A stretch of 64,000 bases of DNA from Heliocidaris tuberculata (taxonomy: Eukaryota > Echinodermata > Echinoidea > Camarodonta > Echinometridae). The translations under genes and the position numbers were made by a program. Each line of letters begins with the position of its first letter. The first letter of the stretch is position 1. This document shows, in pieces, positions 45,830 through 57,741 of the stretch. The notes beneath the pieces were generated by a model that saw only the letters and a program-made list of their open reading frames with translations, was not told where the DNA came from and did no database searches. The DNA is taken from positions 11,913,238-11,977,237 of the forward strand of contig CM046835.1 of assembly GCA_025618425.1 (NCBI GenBank), written 5' to 3'.

Positions 45830-48597
45830 AACTGAAATCTTTGTCGGTAGACTCGGTATGATCGTAGGACCAGCCCAGATGATACCAGAGCTCTGTATCA
45901 CCTTCTCCTGACTTAGCTTATCATCTCCTAGGAGCAAGATGGGCAAACCAACAAAGACGAGACAACCTTCAAAGGTAATATCAAAATCTGTATCAAATCT
46001 CGTAGATTCAATGACAGTATGCTTTTTGTGTGATTAACTTTGCTAAAGGTCATACATAAGTAATTGTAAAGTTTGGTCACGTGTATTGATGCCTTTTTAC
46101 ATACATGTATTATACAAGTAGTGATTTATTAGCCTGAAGGAATAAAATAGGAGACTGATTTTCATCCTAGTTACTAACCTAATCTCCCATTTTATTTAAC
46201 AAAAGCAGTGTTGCATGTTTGGATATATCTCTATTTCATGTCGTAAAGATAATTCAAGTTTGATTGAAATCAGTCTTCAATTTGTCTTCAAGAGACAATT
46301 TTTAAATAAGCCATTTAATTGTTCTTTAGCATTGTCATGCAGCTTGCTATCCTTAATTACTGTATAAGCTGTTATTTTCGCGAGCGTTTAATTTTCGCGA
46401 ATTTCGCGAGTTGATGTTGGGATGCGAATTTAACAGCTCGCGAAAATATCACCACTTGTGGCGGCAATAATTCACCCAACGAAAAAAATGAGGCATGTAC
46501 AGGCCATTGCAGTAGGAATACTTAGTATTGGACGCTACATCGCCATTAATCACAATTGAAGTTCACCTCAATATGTCCATAAAAAATGTTGGTCATTTGG
46601 CCTTGGCAAACCGCGAAATCAACATCTCGCGAAATTGTCTTGGACCTTGCCATTCACGAAAATTTCTGTACGCGAAAATAATAGCTTATACAGTATTATC
46701 AATCTCTCAATCTTATATGAACAAAATGATTAATAATTATGCTTTATTTCTATAGCATTCCATGTCCATGAAGGTTCAAGGGAAATAACTTGTTTTCTTT
46801 GCTTTTAGGTGGACACTCAGTCCAAGCATCAGTCCTCATTGGATACTTTCTTTAAAAAGGTAAGGGATATTCACTCTTTTCTTTGACTTTATTAAAAAAG
46901 AGCCACTTAAAAAAGCAAAGTCAGAAATAAGCTTCAGATCAATTGACTTTTTTTAGATTGCTTATATGTCTATCATGAAAAATATGTGCTATGATTCTTC
47001 TCACCATTGTTTGTTGATGTGGAATACATATCTAGGAATCTCAGTTATACACGCAAATTTGTTATCAAAATTTGTTTGTTTTTTTTTTGTTGAAAAGTCA
47101 ACATTCAGTTGAGAATGTTGATAGATATTTGGAGTTTGTGTCATAGTAGGATTCAAGAGGATTAATTAGGAAATATAAAATAAAAGATATATATTCATCT
47201 TAAATTTGATGAAAAATAAGTCATTCAGGATTCATTTTCGCCTGTCATGCTGGTATGATCTTTTGAACAGATTTTTTGCTCAACTTACTATCCTCGGAGT
47301 CCAGAAAGCAAAGTTTAAAGCCTGGGTTCAAACTATAGAGTTGAAAAGGAATGTTGTCTTTTTCTTCTTGAATTTCTCTAGAAATCTGAGCTGCCATCTC
47401 CTCTTTTCACCCAGGTTATTTCAACTTCTCAGAAAGGTGAGTCTGGTATATTACTACTGAGTTTGCAGTTTTTTTTTCAAAACTTCGATTTACAGCCCAT
47501 GTAAAGTTTTTAGTAGGCACAGTAGCGAGATACATGTACTAAAAATCACGTTTCTTCATGTTTATTTTTTTCCTTCTAGATTGGAGTATTGGAGAATACA
47601 CTATTTACCTATAGATATTTGAACAATAAACAACACTGCTATAACACATCCACACAAACAAAACCTGCCAAATATTGAACCTCTCTTGAATTAGCACCAT
47701 ATTAGCACAAGTAGGTATTTTAATGTGGAAATGTAATCTTTTGCTGAAAGAGTTTTTTTCATTTCTGATGGGATGCACAGCTTGTTCAATAACACCCTTG
47801 TCATCTACATATTGTTATTATTTTTTTTTTCCTTTTGGATGGGGGGGGGGGGGGGGGGGGGTGGGGGGTGAAGGGGAGAATGCAATTTATGTCGCATCAA
47901 TTGCTCAGCACGTCAGCATTTATTAATCTCTATGTTTACGACAGTGCAGAGTTTAAGCACAGCAAATATTCATATTCACTTGCAGTAATAGACCAGTTTA
48001 GATATATGTATTCAAAATTTCCTTGCACCAATGTTGTTTTTGATGAACCAAAAATGCTTCCAATTTATTGCAACAAATGATGTATTCAAGATGAAATCTG
48101 TCCATAGAAAACCTATCATACAAACAGGCGAATTCTATTCAGCTACATGTATATAACATGACTGGGTTTTTTCGGGAAAAATATCTGTTAAAACTGGTCT
48201 ATTAGATATTTCTGCAGTTTCTTTCTCTATCACAATATGCACCTTACACCAAGGCCTTATGAACTGCCTAAATATAGGGATGAAGAAGAAGAAGGATGGT
48301 TTCTCATCTCAGAAGTCTGCCTCCAGTGTCACTGCCAAGGTATTCAAGCGACAGCCTGCCTCATCACTGCCTTCTTCAGACCAGCTTGACATCTTAGGTT
48401 TGTTACTTTGCCCCCAATCAGCCCCCTCCCCCACCCTCCTCTGAAAAAAAATATGGGAGTTAAAGGTGATTGCCCCCTTGTATAAAACCCAAGTATTCTT
48501 GGGCGGGTAATAGTTTATTTGTTTTTTTGTTTTTTTTTTAAACTTACTCTCGTTTACAGATGCCGACCAGGGCCTGCTAATGGGAACCCATTTTTAG
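45830..48597 (+). CDS. PIP-box protein, 5' part of a plus-strand gene
   Basis: Five exons join without frame conflict. E1 45830-45974 (acceptor TTGTAATTCCAG; ATG at 45939; MGKPTKTRQPSK; donor AAAG/GTAATA, phase 0). E2 46809-46859 (VDTQSKHQSSLDTFFKK; donor GTAAGG, phase 0). E3 47382-47436 (KSELPSPLFTQVISTSQK; donor GTGAGT, phase 1). E4 48278-48397 (GMKKKKDGFSSQKSASS, then VTAKVFKRQPASS; donor G/GTTTGT, phase 1). E5 from 48560 (acceptor CTCTCGTTTACAG; DADQGLLMGTHF, stop at 48595-48597). QSSLDTFF matches the PCNA-interacting consensus Q-x-x-[LIM]-x-x-F-F and is followed by KKK. N-terminal PIP boxes occur in replication/repair proteins such as MSH3, MSH6, UNG2 and LIG1; which family this is cannot be decided because no catalytic domain is in view. 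E5 may be terminal (99 residues) or an alternative exon, with the main gene continuing past the window. Confidence 0.65.
46359..46694. mobile_element. TIR MITE with CG-rich termini
   Basis: ACTGTATAAGCTGTTATTTT followed by CGCG at the left is repeated inverted at the right with one mismatch (24-bp TIR). The boundary could be TA (mariner-like) or ATT on both sides. Internal TTCGCGA words are frequent. It lies in intron 1 of the PIP-box gene. Confidence 0.8.
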
Positions 48598-48859
48598 GGT
48601 TTTAGTGTTAGGACTTCAGTTGTGGATACTACATGTAGAACACAGTTTCTAGTTTCGCAAAGAAAATTCTTTATTTTTAATACTTAGTGATATATTTACT
48701 AATTTTGTTCTGGAATAGTTGTATAGTGGGAATACACATTTACTTCTCATTTGTACACAGGGAATATCTGTTTGATTGAAGTTGCTCAGAAAAACAAAAC
48801 ATTATGAAAGCTAAATCATTGTCCCATGTTGTCTCTTGTTAAATTGATATATTTAGCAT

Positions 48860-49183
48860 CTATTTAATACAAAATTCTTTATGACCATCTTTTGCAAGGC
48901 TCCATAGACTTCTTATGGTGGGATTAGTCTTGATTCTGTTTGGAACTACTGGTGCAGTTTTAATTGCACTGGGACAGTTCTTCAAAATTACAAAAGTTGC
49001 AATTAATGCATGATTGTTTTTGCACCGATTCCACTCAGCATTTGAATCATGCAAAACTTTGTACTTCTTTTTCATTTCATGCCAGCCAATCAAATTCACA
49101 AAAGTACTTAATATACTGCTCTCATTACCACCTCCCGTGGTACCCAGTTGTACATTCTGTGTGACTGCTCTGTGGTTATACAT
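48860..49183 (-). other. 107-codon minus-strand ORF, unassigned
   Basis: The open frame starts MYNHRAVTQNVQLGTTGGG and includes STFVNLIGWHEMKKKYKVLH and AEWNRCKNN. Its composition is balanced rather than low-complexity, so it might be a decayed transposon or gene fragment. No splice sites or homologues are recognised. Confidence 0.25.
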
Positions 49184-50061
49184 GTATATTTCTCTATGTT
49201 TGAGAATTTTTTTGTATGAATTTACTTAAACTCTATTAAACTTGAACATTGGGTAGATGATCAGTCTACTGATCTGGGTGTACCCAGAACCCAGACCCCA
49301 AACCCTTTTTCTCTTCTCCTTCCAGTTTCTGTCATCTAAACATATTCATAAATCCCATTCTGCTGAGTATATCTCATTCCTTTCCAATTGTCCAAAGTAA
49401 GTATTCACAACAGATTGCATTGCTAATATGCGTACAAAATTCTGAATCATTAATTTCGTGTATTGTAATATTGCCTCTCATTATGAATTAATTGTTTCAC
49501 ATCTATCCAGTCTTTATCTTTCAACATGTGACCTTGTCTGAGATCAACATAGTAATAAGCTTAAATTTGATTAATACATTCAATATTGGGACTACAATAT
49601 GATTGCTGATATAATAATCATTGCATTTAAATATAAAACAAGTCAGTTATTATTTGTTTACTTCTGGCATATCTTTGGGGTTAGGCTTTTATTATTTTAT
49701 GATTTCTTTGCATCAGTTTACCCCTCATAAGGTCATTGAACCACAGGCTGTCTGTGTGTCACAAAAGTTGTCACTACCTAGAGCTTCTGCTTTTGCTTTG
49801 TAATGCAATCAAACACCACTACTGGGTATCCTTGTTGCTGGTGCGATTTGTTGCTGGCTTCGTGACCAAACGTATCTCCTGTACTTCAGCCTATATGTAT
49901 GGGCGTACGTCAGTTTGCGAAACCAGTGATTAAATGTTCCTTCATATTTAGCAGAATATTAATTATGGGCCTCCCATAGGAGTGTTGATTGTGGATTTTA
50001 ATTTACATGTAGCTTTGAATGGGTCAACAGATGTAGAAACTGATCTTGGCGGGTAGTAAGG
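49184..50061. other. Spacer with one orphan exon candidate
   Basis: A strong acceptor (CTCTTCTCCTTCCAG) near 49325 and donor CCAAA/GTAAGT near 49396 bracket 71 bp. Entered from the PIP-box gene in phase 1 it stops after four codons, so it is not joined. Confidence 0.3.
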
Positions 50062-50464
50062 TGCGAGGTGAGTTGGCTCAGTCAGTAAAGCGTCTGCCTG
50101 TTGAAACAAAGATCACAGGTTCGAATCCACCCCTGGCGGATGACTGAAGCTTGCGTTATGTGTTAACGTGCCCCTCCCGTGTTTCATAGATGCAGGCTAT
50201 GTTACAGTGGAAAACTCTCTGTCCCTCAGATAGGATGTTAAATGGAGGCCCCGTGTAAAGGAGAGTCACCACCCTCGCACTTTAAGAACCCACTGCACTA
50301 TTCGAAGCCAGTAGGGGAAACCTGGGTGTAGTGGTACACCTGCACATCCCAGTCAGTTATATCGGGAGGAGAGACCCGAGGGTTACAGTGATTCAGTTTG
50401 CTTTTCCCCTCCCAGGCACAGGTGACACCAAATATTTCATAATAATAATAATAATAATAATAAT
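50062..50464 (+). mobile_element. tRNA-derived SINE
   Basis: The head has an RNA polymerase III A-box-like TGGCTCAGTCAG (50074-50085) and a consensus B box GGTTCGAATCC (50118-50128) 33 bp apart, as in tRNA genes. A ~300-bp unrelated body follows and ends in (ATA)n at 50439-50464. The tRNA-like part cannot fold into a complete functional tRNA. No clear target duplication was found. Confidence 0.9.
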
Positions 50465-50562
50465 TTGCCCTTTGTAGAAACAGGTATTCTTAGCAGTTTT
50501 TTCTTTGTTATAGGGCATGATGTTGATGAAGGTATCCTTGCTGATATCTCTTTCCTGCCCTG

Positions 50563-51234
50563 TTGAGTTTGTTAGTGTTTCCTTCCAGGGCAAATTTGTG
50601 GTGGATTGATTTGTACAGAAGTGTGAGTTTTTTTATTCCTGTGCGTTCCTCTATGGGTCTCCATCCCAAATGTTCTATCATAGAGGAAAAGCTACTGGTC
50701 CTTGATCCTTATAGACGAATCTGGCTGCTTCTGCATGACAGCTTCTTTTATGCAATGGTCATGGTATGGCTCTCAAACTCAACTTATTATTTCTTTGTGA
50801 TGCTGGAATACTATTGCAAATGTGTTCTCTCCTCCGAGTTGAAGACGTTATCTGAGACAATGTTTATAATAATTGAAGTATATTTTTGTTATTCTTTCTT
50901 ATACCCCAACAGTGAAGATATTCTGAAAACAATAGTTTTTGCAGTAGCTTTCATTTATTTTATAACCCCCATTAGGGTAATGGGTTTCAGTGCCACCACT
51001 CCTATCACCTCTGATTGGGTGAATTATTTGGGTGAATTATTTGGGCAAAAGATGAGAAGAACAATGCAGGTAATGGCTACATTTACCTGTCCGAGAACAA
51101 CACAGTACAACCTCTTGTTGTTTTGTTGTTGTTTTTTGTGTGTCTTGATATTTTTCACTGGTAAGGTCAGGTGTTTATTAGATTTACGAGTATTCTCTTT
51201 GCCATGCATTGTAGCCTGTCTCCCATTTAAATGA
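50563..51234 (+). other. 223-codon T-rich ORF, doubtful
   Basis: A long open frame of hydrophobic residues (MFIIIEVYFCYSFLYPNSED, AVAFIYFITPIRVMG). The strong T bias explains the length and the Phe/Ile/Leu content. No domain, start context or splice support. Probably chance. Confidence 0.15.
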
Positions 51235-51365
51235 ACATTTCTTTGCTCCCAAGAGTTGAATATCACATTACCACTTCCTCAACTGCAAAATGCTCAAGCA
51301 ACTTGTAACTATAACAATGCAAATGGTAGCTAGCTGAATCGTTTTATCATTTGCTTTTTGCTTAA

Positions 51366-52027
51366 AAGGCCCCTGCAACCCAAACGCAACCCCGATGCAA
51401 GTTTATTCCTGTTGATGTAGGGATGCATGCTACTTATATTTTGTTATTAAAACATCTAGATATGCTTCATAGATTTTTAAATGTTTTTTGAAATATTTTT
51501 CCCAACCTCCTAAGCTCCAACTCCCCCCCCCCCAAAAAAAAAAGAAAAAAAAAAAAACTAAAAAAAAACTCCAGATCTCATTCCTGCAGTGATATCATCT
51601 GTCAATCATCAGTCGGCTACACTAACATTCTACAATAGACAGTGGAATATAACTTCCCCCACCTCAGCACATGCTCACAATAGGATTGCATGCTTTCAAA
51701 TAATACCTCCTCATTACCATTCTTATTCCTGGTGATGCTACAGCATGTCTGACATAGCAACTACTATGTAGGCAACAGGTGGTCATCTCTGGCAAAGCTA
51801 CATACCACTGTCTCTCCTTAGCTCACTAATGATTGACAGATGATGTCACTGCAGGAATGAGATCTGGAGCATGTTTTTAAGGTGGAGCTTAGCATGTTTG
51901 AGAAAATGATTTTAAAAATATTTTAAAAATTTATGAAACATATTTAGATGTTTAAATAATAAAATATAAGCTGTATGCATCCCTGCACATCAACAGGAAT
52001 CAATTGCATTTGGGTTGCAGGGGACCT
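51366..52027. mobile_element. 662-bp TTAA MITE with ~230-bp TIRs
   Basis: The ends GGCCCCTGCAACCCAAA and TTTGGGTTGCAGGGGACC have TTAA outside (51362-51365, 52028-52031). Arms continue through GTTGATGT-GGGATGCAT, ATATTT-ATTAAA, and CTCCAGATCTCATTCCTGCA with GTGATATCATCTGTCAATCA, inverted at the right. Non-coding. Confidence 0.85.
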
Positions 52028-52088
52028 TTAATTGATTCTAGAGCAAGATACATGTACCAAGGTAGAAGTATAATGCATATACATCTGG

Positions 52089-52233
52089 GCCTCGTTTCAT
52101 AAAACTTGTTATCAATAACAAGTTACAATAATTGTTATAAGCTACTGAAATCCTTGAATCCGATTGGCTGAGAGCGAATTTGTCATAGAAATGTGGCAGT
52201 TGTTCTTGATAACAAGTTTTATGAAACGGGTCC
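52089..52233. mobile_element. ~145-bp GTTTCATAA-type MITE in an array unit
   Basis: TIRs of about 34 bp: CGTTTCATAAAACTTGTTAT inverted at the right. CTGG lies on both sides. The uninterrupted array sequence at about 55359-55385 reads CATCTGG directly followed by TAGGGGGAGATACCTCAT, giving the empty site. Confidence 0.8.
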
Positions 52234-53439
52234 CTGGTAGGGGGAGATACCTCATGACTGGGTTAAATGTAGGTGAATCACCTGGTTTACTAGAGCACTT
52301 GTGAGTGATGAGCTGGCTGGACTTGATCCTTAAACTGCCAGAGAACAGTGCAGTAACACTAAGGGCTATTTTTTTTTTTTTTCTTTTCTTTTCTTCATGA
52401 GAGGGTTGAGGGTTTATAGATCTAGTCTCTTTCCTTGAAAAGCAAGTTGGTCTCTCTTTGATGTACTATGTAAATTTCTTTTTTATTGTTTTGGGGGTTT
52501 TGTTTTTGCTACAATGGAGGATCTTTCAAGGTTGGAGTGCATAACCTGTAATGGCTTTCAGAATGTATATTCTATCGTTTTATCTTTTTTTTTCTCATCC
52601 TTTTTTTTTTTTTGTTATTGAGAAATAAAGCTGATAGGGGGAATATGTATGGCTGAGGTAACCGTAGATGAATCACATGGATTACTAGAGCACATGTGAT
52701 TTATGAGCTTGATCCTTAAACTGCAAGACAACAATATCTTATGCTGGTTTTGGTTTTGTTTTGGTTTTTGTTTTTTTTGTTTGTTGTTGTTTTGTTGTTG
52801 TAAGTTCAAGGGCTTATACATGTATATCTAATTTCTTTTTTTTCCTTGCAACTTGGCATTAGTCCAAAGAGTTGAATTAAACTTTACCAATCTCTTCAAG
52901 TGCACACGCCCAAGATTCTTTTAATGACTTTCAGATGATAATTTATTGTTGTATCATTTATTTTTGCATAATAGTATTTGAAGGGGCAAGAAGCATACAC
53001 TGGGACCCTCTTACATAAAAACTTGTGTTTAAATGCAAGTCCAAAAATTAAGCGCAACTTGATTTCCAACCAGTCAGGATCGCGTATTTGGGACTTGCGT
53101 TTAATTTTTGAGTTGCGATTAAATGCAACTTTTTATGCAAGATTTGGTATACATTGCTGGATTTAATGTAGGTGAATCACCTGGTTTGCTAGAGCACTTG
53201 TGAGTGATGAGCTGGCTGGACTTGATCCTTAAACTGCCAGAGAACAGTGCAGTAACACCTGATGATACGTTTTTTTTCTTGTAAGATTGGGCATGTTTGT
53301 ATCCAGTGTCTTGCCTTTCTATGCATTATCGCCTTTCTCGGATGTAAGGTTTTATCTTGGTTCAACTCAGTGTTGAATTTCACATTACCAGTTTTTCAAG
53401 TTTCAAGTTTCAAGTTTCAAACATTAAAATGGTTTACAG

Positions 53440-53473
<34 letters not shown>

Positions 53474-54367
53474 TGTACATATATACAGGTATATTTTTTT
53501 GGTTTTATTATTTGCTTTTCACATTATTATTTATCATTTTATAATTTTTTCCTATTTTTTTCTCGAGTGATTTGCATGGCTGGGGTAAATGTAGATCAAT
53601 CACGTGGATTACAAGAGCACTTGTGATTTATGAACTTGATCCTTAAACTGCCAGAAAACAATACCTTATGCTGGTTTTGGTTTTGTTTGTTTGTTGTTGT
53701 TTTGTTGTTGTAAGTTCAAGGGCTTATATATCTAGTTTCTTTCTTTTCCTTGCAACTTGGCATTAGTCCAAAGAGTTGGATTCCACTTTGCCAATTCTTC
53801 AAGTGCCAGTGCACAAGCCCAACTATCTTGTAATAATTTTCAGATGATAATTTACTGTTTTATCATTTATGTTTTGCATAATAATATTTGTAGGGTCAAG
53901 AAGCATACACATGGTAGGTTTTGGTATACCTTGCTGGGTTAAATGTAGGTAAATCAGCTGGATTACTAGAGCACTTGTGAGTGATGAGCTGGCTGGACTT
54001 GATCCAGAGAACAATGCAGTAACACCAGATTCTTTTTTTTTTTCTTTCTTTCCTTTTTATGGTAGGGCCTGGTTTTTACACATTTTAAATTTTTTTTGGT
54101 TTTGTTGTTGTTGCTTTTTTGTTTTTGTTTTTGTTTTTTTCTTGTAGGGTCAGGGGGTATATATTCAGTCTCCCTCTTTGCCTTGCAATATCATGACATG
54201 GAGATGAGTTCTACTTTCCCAATTATTAAAGTGCCAAGTGCACTAAATAAATAAACTGAACTGAACTGAACTGAACTGAACTAAACCTTACATATATATA
54301 TTGACTTTCAGATGGCAATTTAGTGTGTTATAAGATGTCAAAATACCTGTATGAGATATCTGGCAGG

Positions 54368-54648
54368 CTGGTCTGCTCGCTATTCATGAGGACCGCTATT
54401 CATAGAAAACCGCTATTCATAGAAAACCGCTATTCATTTAACACGCGTTATGAATAGCTGTCCTTATGAATAGTTATGAATGGTGGTCCTTATGAATGGA
54501 GGGCCTTATGAATAGCGAGGTAATTTGTCTATGGTTTTCCCGCTATTTTGAAGGACCCCTATTCATTTAGTCACGCGTTATGGATAGTGGTCCTTATAAA
54601 TAAGTTGTCCTTATGAATAGCGGTCCTTATGACTAGCGAGGTTACCCC
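54368..54648. mobile_element. 281-bp element of GCTATTCATA units with 8-bp TSD
   Basis: CTGGCAGG flanks both ends exactly (54360-54367, 54649-54656). The same array sequence is uninterrupted at about 55798-55820. The ends share CTCGCTA-TCAT-AGGACCGC as inverted repeats. The body is repeated GCTATTCATA / TATGAATAGC and GGTCCTTATGAATAG words. Confidence 0.85.
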
Positions 54649-56370
54649 CTGGCAGGGGGGTGGTAGGCATGGCTTGGGTAAATACAACCAAATCATCTGG
54701 TTTACTAGAGCACTTGTGAGTGATGAGCTGGCTGGACTTGATCCTTAAACTGCCAGAGAACAGTGCAGTAACACTAGGTGCTATTTTTTTTTTTTCTTTT
54801 CTTTTCTTCATGAGAGGGTTGAGGGTTTATAATGTAGATCTAGTCTCTTTCCCTGAAAAGCAATTTGGTCTCTCTCTCTTTACCAATTCTTCAAGTGCCA
54901 AGAGCACAAACCCTTTCGTGTAATGACTTTCCGATGATAATTTACTGTTTTATCATTTATGTTTGGCATAATAAATATTTACAGGGGCAAGAGGTTTAGA
55001 CCTGGTAGAGGGTGGCATGTGTTGCTGGGTTAAATGTAGGTGAATCACCTGGTTAACTAGAGCACTTGTGAGTGATGAGCTGGCTGGACTTGATCCTTAA
55101 ACTGCCAGAGAAAAGTGCAGTAATACTGCATTTTTTTTTTGGGGGGGGGGGGTTCTTCTTCTTCTTTTCTGGTAGGGTTTATGGGCTTGGTATGTAACTT
55201 CTTTCTTTGCCCTGAATTTCTTGGCATCAATTCAAGAGTTGAATTCCTCTTAACAAACTCTTCAAGTGCCAAGTTCACAAACTGAATGGATTTTAGAAGA
55301 TAGTTCTGTTTTAGTGTCCTATGGGGAGGGGAGATACCTGTATATGTATCATACATCTGGTAGGGGGAGATACCTCATCGCTGGGGTAAATATAAGTAAA
55401 CCACCTGGATTACTAGAGCACTTGTGAGTTATGAGCTGGCTGGACTTGATCCTTAAACTGCCAGAGAACAGTGCAGTAAAACTAGGGGCTATTTTTTTTT
55501 TCCTGTTTTCTTTTCTTCATGAGAGGGTTGAGGGTTTATAATGTAGATCAAGTCTCTTTACAATTGAGAAAGTTGCATTCACCATTGCTAATCTCTCAAG
55601 GTTGGAGTGCATCAACCTGTAATGGCATTCAGAATATATATTCTATCATTTTTATTTATTTTTTTCTTCTATTTTTTCCTCGAGAGATACGGCTTGTAAG
55701 GGGGTGATATGTATGCATGTCTGGGATAAATTCAGATAGATATCCTGGTTTTCTGGAGCACTTGTGAGTAATGAGCTGGCTGGACCTGTATGAGATATCT
55801 GGCAGGGGGGTGGTAGGCATGGCTTGGGTAAATACAACCGAATCACCTGGTTTACTAGAGCACTTGTGAGTGATGAACTGGCTGGACTTGAATCTTAAAC
55901 TGCCAGAGAACAGTGCAGTAAAACCTGATGATTTATATTTCTTTCTGGTAAGTTGGGTTGGGGTGTTTAGATCAGTCTCTTTCCTTGCCATGCGATATCA
56001 GCTTCCTTGGATGTCAGGTTACTTCATTAGTTCAACTCACAGAGCTGAATTTCACAATACCAATTATTCAAGTGTCAAGTATACAAACCCGAAATGGCTT
56101 ACAGAAGTTGTTTTTTTGTTTTTTTGTTTGTTTTTTTGCATACATGTATATAGTTTTTTTTGTTTTTGTGTTTGCTTTTCATTATTATTCCTATTTTTTT
56201 TATTTCATATGATGCATGAGTACATACATCATACATCTGGCATGGGATGGGGCATGGCTGGGTTGAATGTAAGTGAATCACCTGGTTTACTAGAGCACTT
56301 GTGATTTATGAGGTGGCTGGACTTGATCCTTAAACTGCCAGAGAACAGTGCAGTAAACACCATGTGCTCG

Positions 56371-56640
56371 GGGGTGTTTCATAAAGCCGTTCGTAAAGTT
56401 ACACATGACTTTACAAATGACTTGAATATGACAAGCCAAATGGGATGCTCAATCATTTTAACTGCATCAACTAAAGCTGAACTGTGCAGATGGAGATTAA
56501 CATTCTTATTATACCAAACATTTTTAATGCTAAGTATATGTTTTGCCATAAATTAATTGAGGTTATTGGAAATACATTCCCACTTGTTAAAACATCAGGA
56601 AAAACTTCTTTGTATTCAAGTCGTTCGTAAAGTCATGTGT
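56371..56640 (+). mobile_element. Truncated copy of the GGGGTGTT MITE
   Basis: GGGGGTGTTTCATAAAGCCG and TTCGTAAAGTTAC at the left; the interior matches the reverse complement of 56990-57260. The right terminus is incomplete. Confidence 0.7.
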
Positions 56641-56940
56641 ATTGTTTTTGTTTTTTGTATTTTTCTTGTTTTGTTTTGTTTTGTTTTTTGTGAGTTCAAG
56701 GGTTTTTATATCAAGTCTCTTTCTTTTCCTTGCAACTTGGCATTAGTCCAAAGAGTTGAATTCCATTTTACCACTTCTTCAAGGGCCAAGAGCACAAACC
56801 CTTTCGTGTAATGACTTTCCGATAATAATTTACTGTTGTATCATTTATATTTTGCATAATAAATATTTGCAGGGGCAAGAGGCGTAGACCTGGTAGAGGG
56901 TGGCATGCGTTGCTGGGTTAAATCTAGGTGAATCACCTGG

Positions 56941-57260
56941 GGGGTGTTACATAAAGCTGTTCGTAAAGTTACGCATGAATTTACAAAGAACTTGAATATG
57001 AAGTGCCAGATAGGATGCCCCAAATTTTTCCTGATGTTTTAACAAAGTGTGACTGTATTTCCAATAACCTCAATTAAATTATGGCAAAAAATATACTTTG
57101 CATTAAAAATGTTTGTTAAAATAAGAATGTTAATCTACATCTGCACAGTTCAACTTTAGTTAATGCAGTTAAAAATGACTGAGTATCCCATTTGGCTTGT
57201 CATAATTAAGTCTTTCGTAAAGTCTTGCGTAACTTTATGAACAGCTTCATGAAACACCCC
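56941..57260 (-). mobile_element. 320-bp MITE with CTGG duplication
   Basis: The ends GGGGTGTTACATAAAGCTGT and ACAGCTTCATGAAACACCCC are flanked by CTGG (56937-56940, 57261-57264). It splits an array core at CACCTGG / TTTACTAGAG. Confidence 0.85.
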
Positions 57261-57585
57261 CTGGTTTACTAGAGCACTTGTGAGTGATGAGCTGGCTGGA
57301 CTTGATCCTTAAACTGCCAGAGAACAGTGCAGTAATACTAGATGGGTTTTTTTTTTTTTTTTTTTTTTTTTTCTTTCTTTCTTTCTTTTCTGGTAGGGTC
57401 TATGAGCTTGATATGTAACTTCTTTCTTTGCCCTGCATGTCTTGGCATCAATTCAAGAGTTGAATTCCTCTTTACAAACTCTTCAAGTGCCAAGTTCACA
57501 AACTGAATGGATTTTAGAAGATAGTTCTATTGTTTTAATTTTTTTATGGGGAAGGGAGATACCTGTACATGTATCGTACATCTGG

Positions 57586-57741
57586 GCCCCGTTGCATGAA
57601 ACTTACCATTAATGGTAACTCTGCTATCAATGGTAACTACCATGGTAACATCACTCAATAGCCAATCAAAATCAAGGTTTCCATGGGAGTTACCATTGAT
57701 GGCAAAGTTACTGTTAATGTTAAGTTTTATGCAATGGGGCC
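57586..57741. mobile_element. 156-bp GGCCCCGTTGCAT MITE in an array unit
   Basis: Termini GCCCCGTTGCATGAAACTTA and TTTTATGCAATGGGGCC; internal ACCATTAATGGTAAC and ACCATGGTAAC palindromes. CTGG flanks both sides, in the same array position as the 52.1-kb MITE. Confidence 0.85.

Noticed and set aside
49326..49396. Further exon of the PIP-box gene
   Set aside because: Splice signals are good, but entry in the required phase 1 gives a stop after four codons.
50074..50128. Functional tRNA gene
   Set aside because: A and B boxes are present but the cloverleaf cannot be completed and the sequence continues into a SINE body.
50563..51234. 223-codon hydrophobic ORF that could be a membrane protein
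   Set aside because: Strong T bias, no motif and no splice support; chance in T-rich DNA is more likely.
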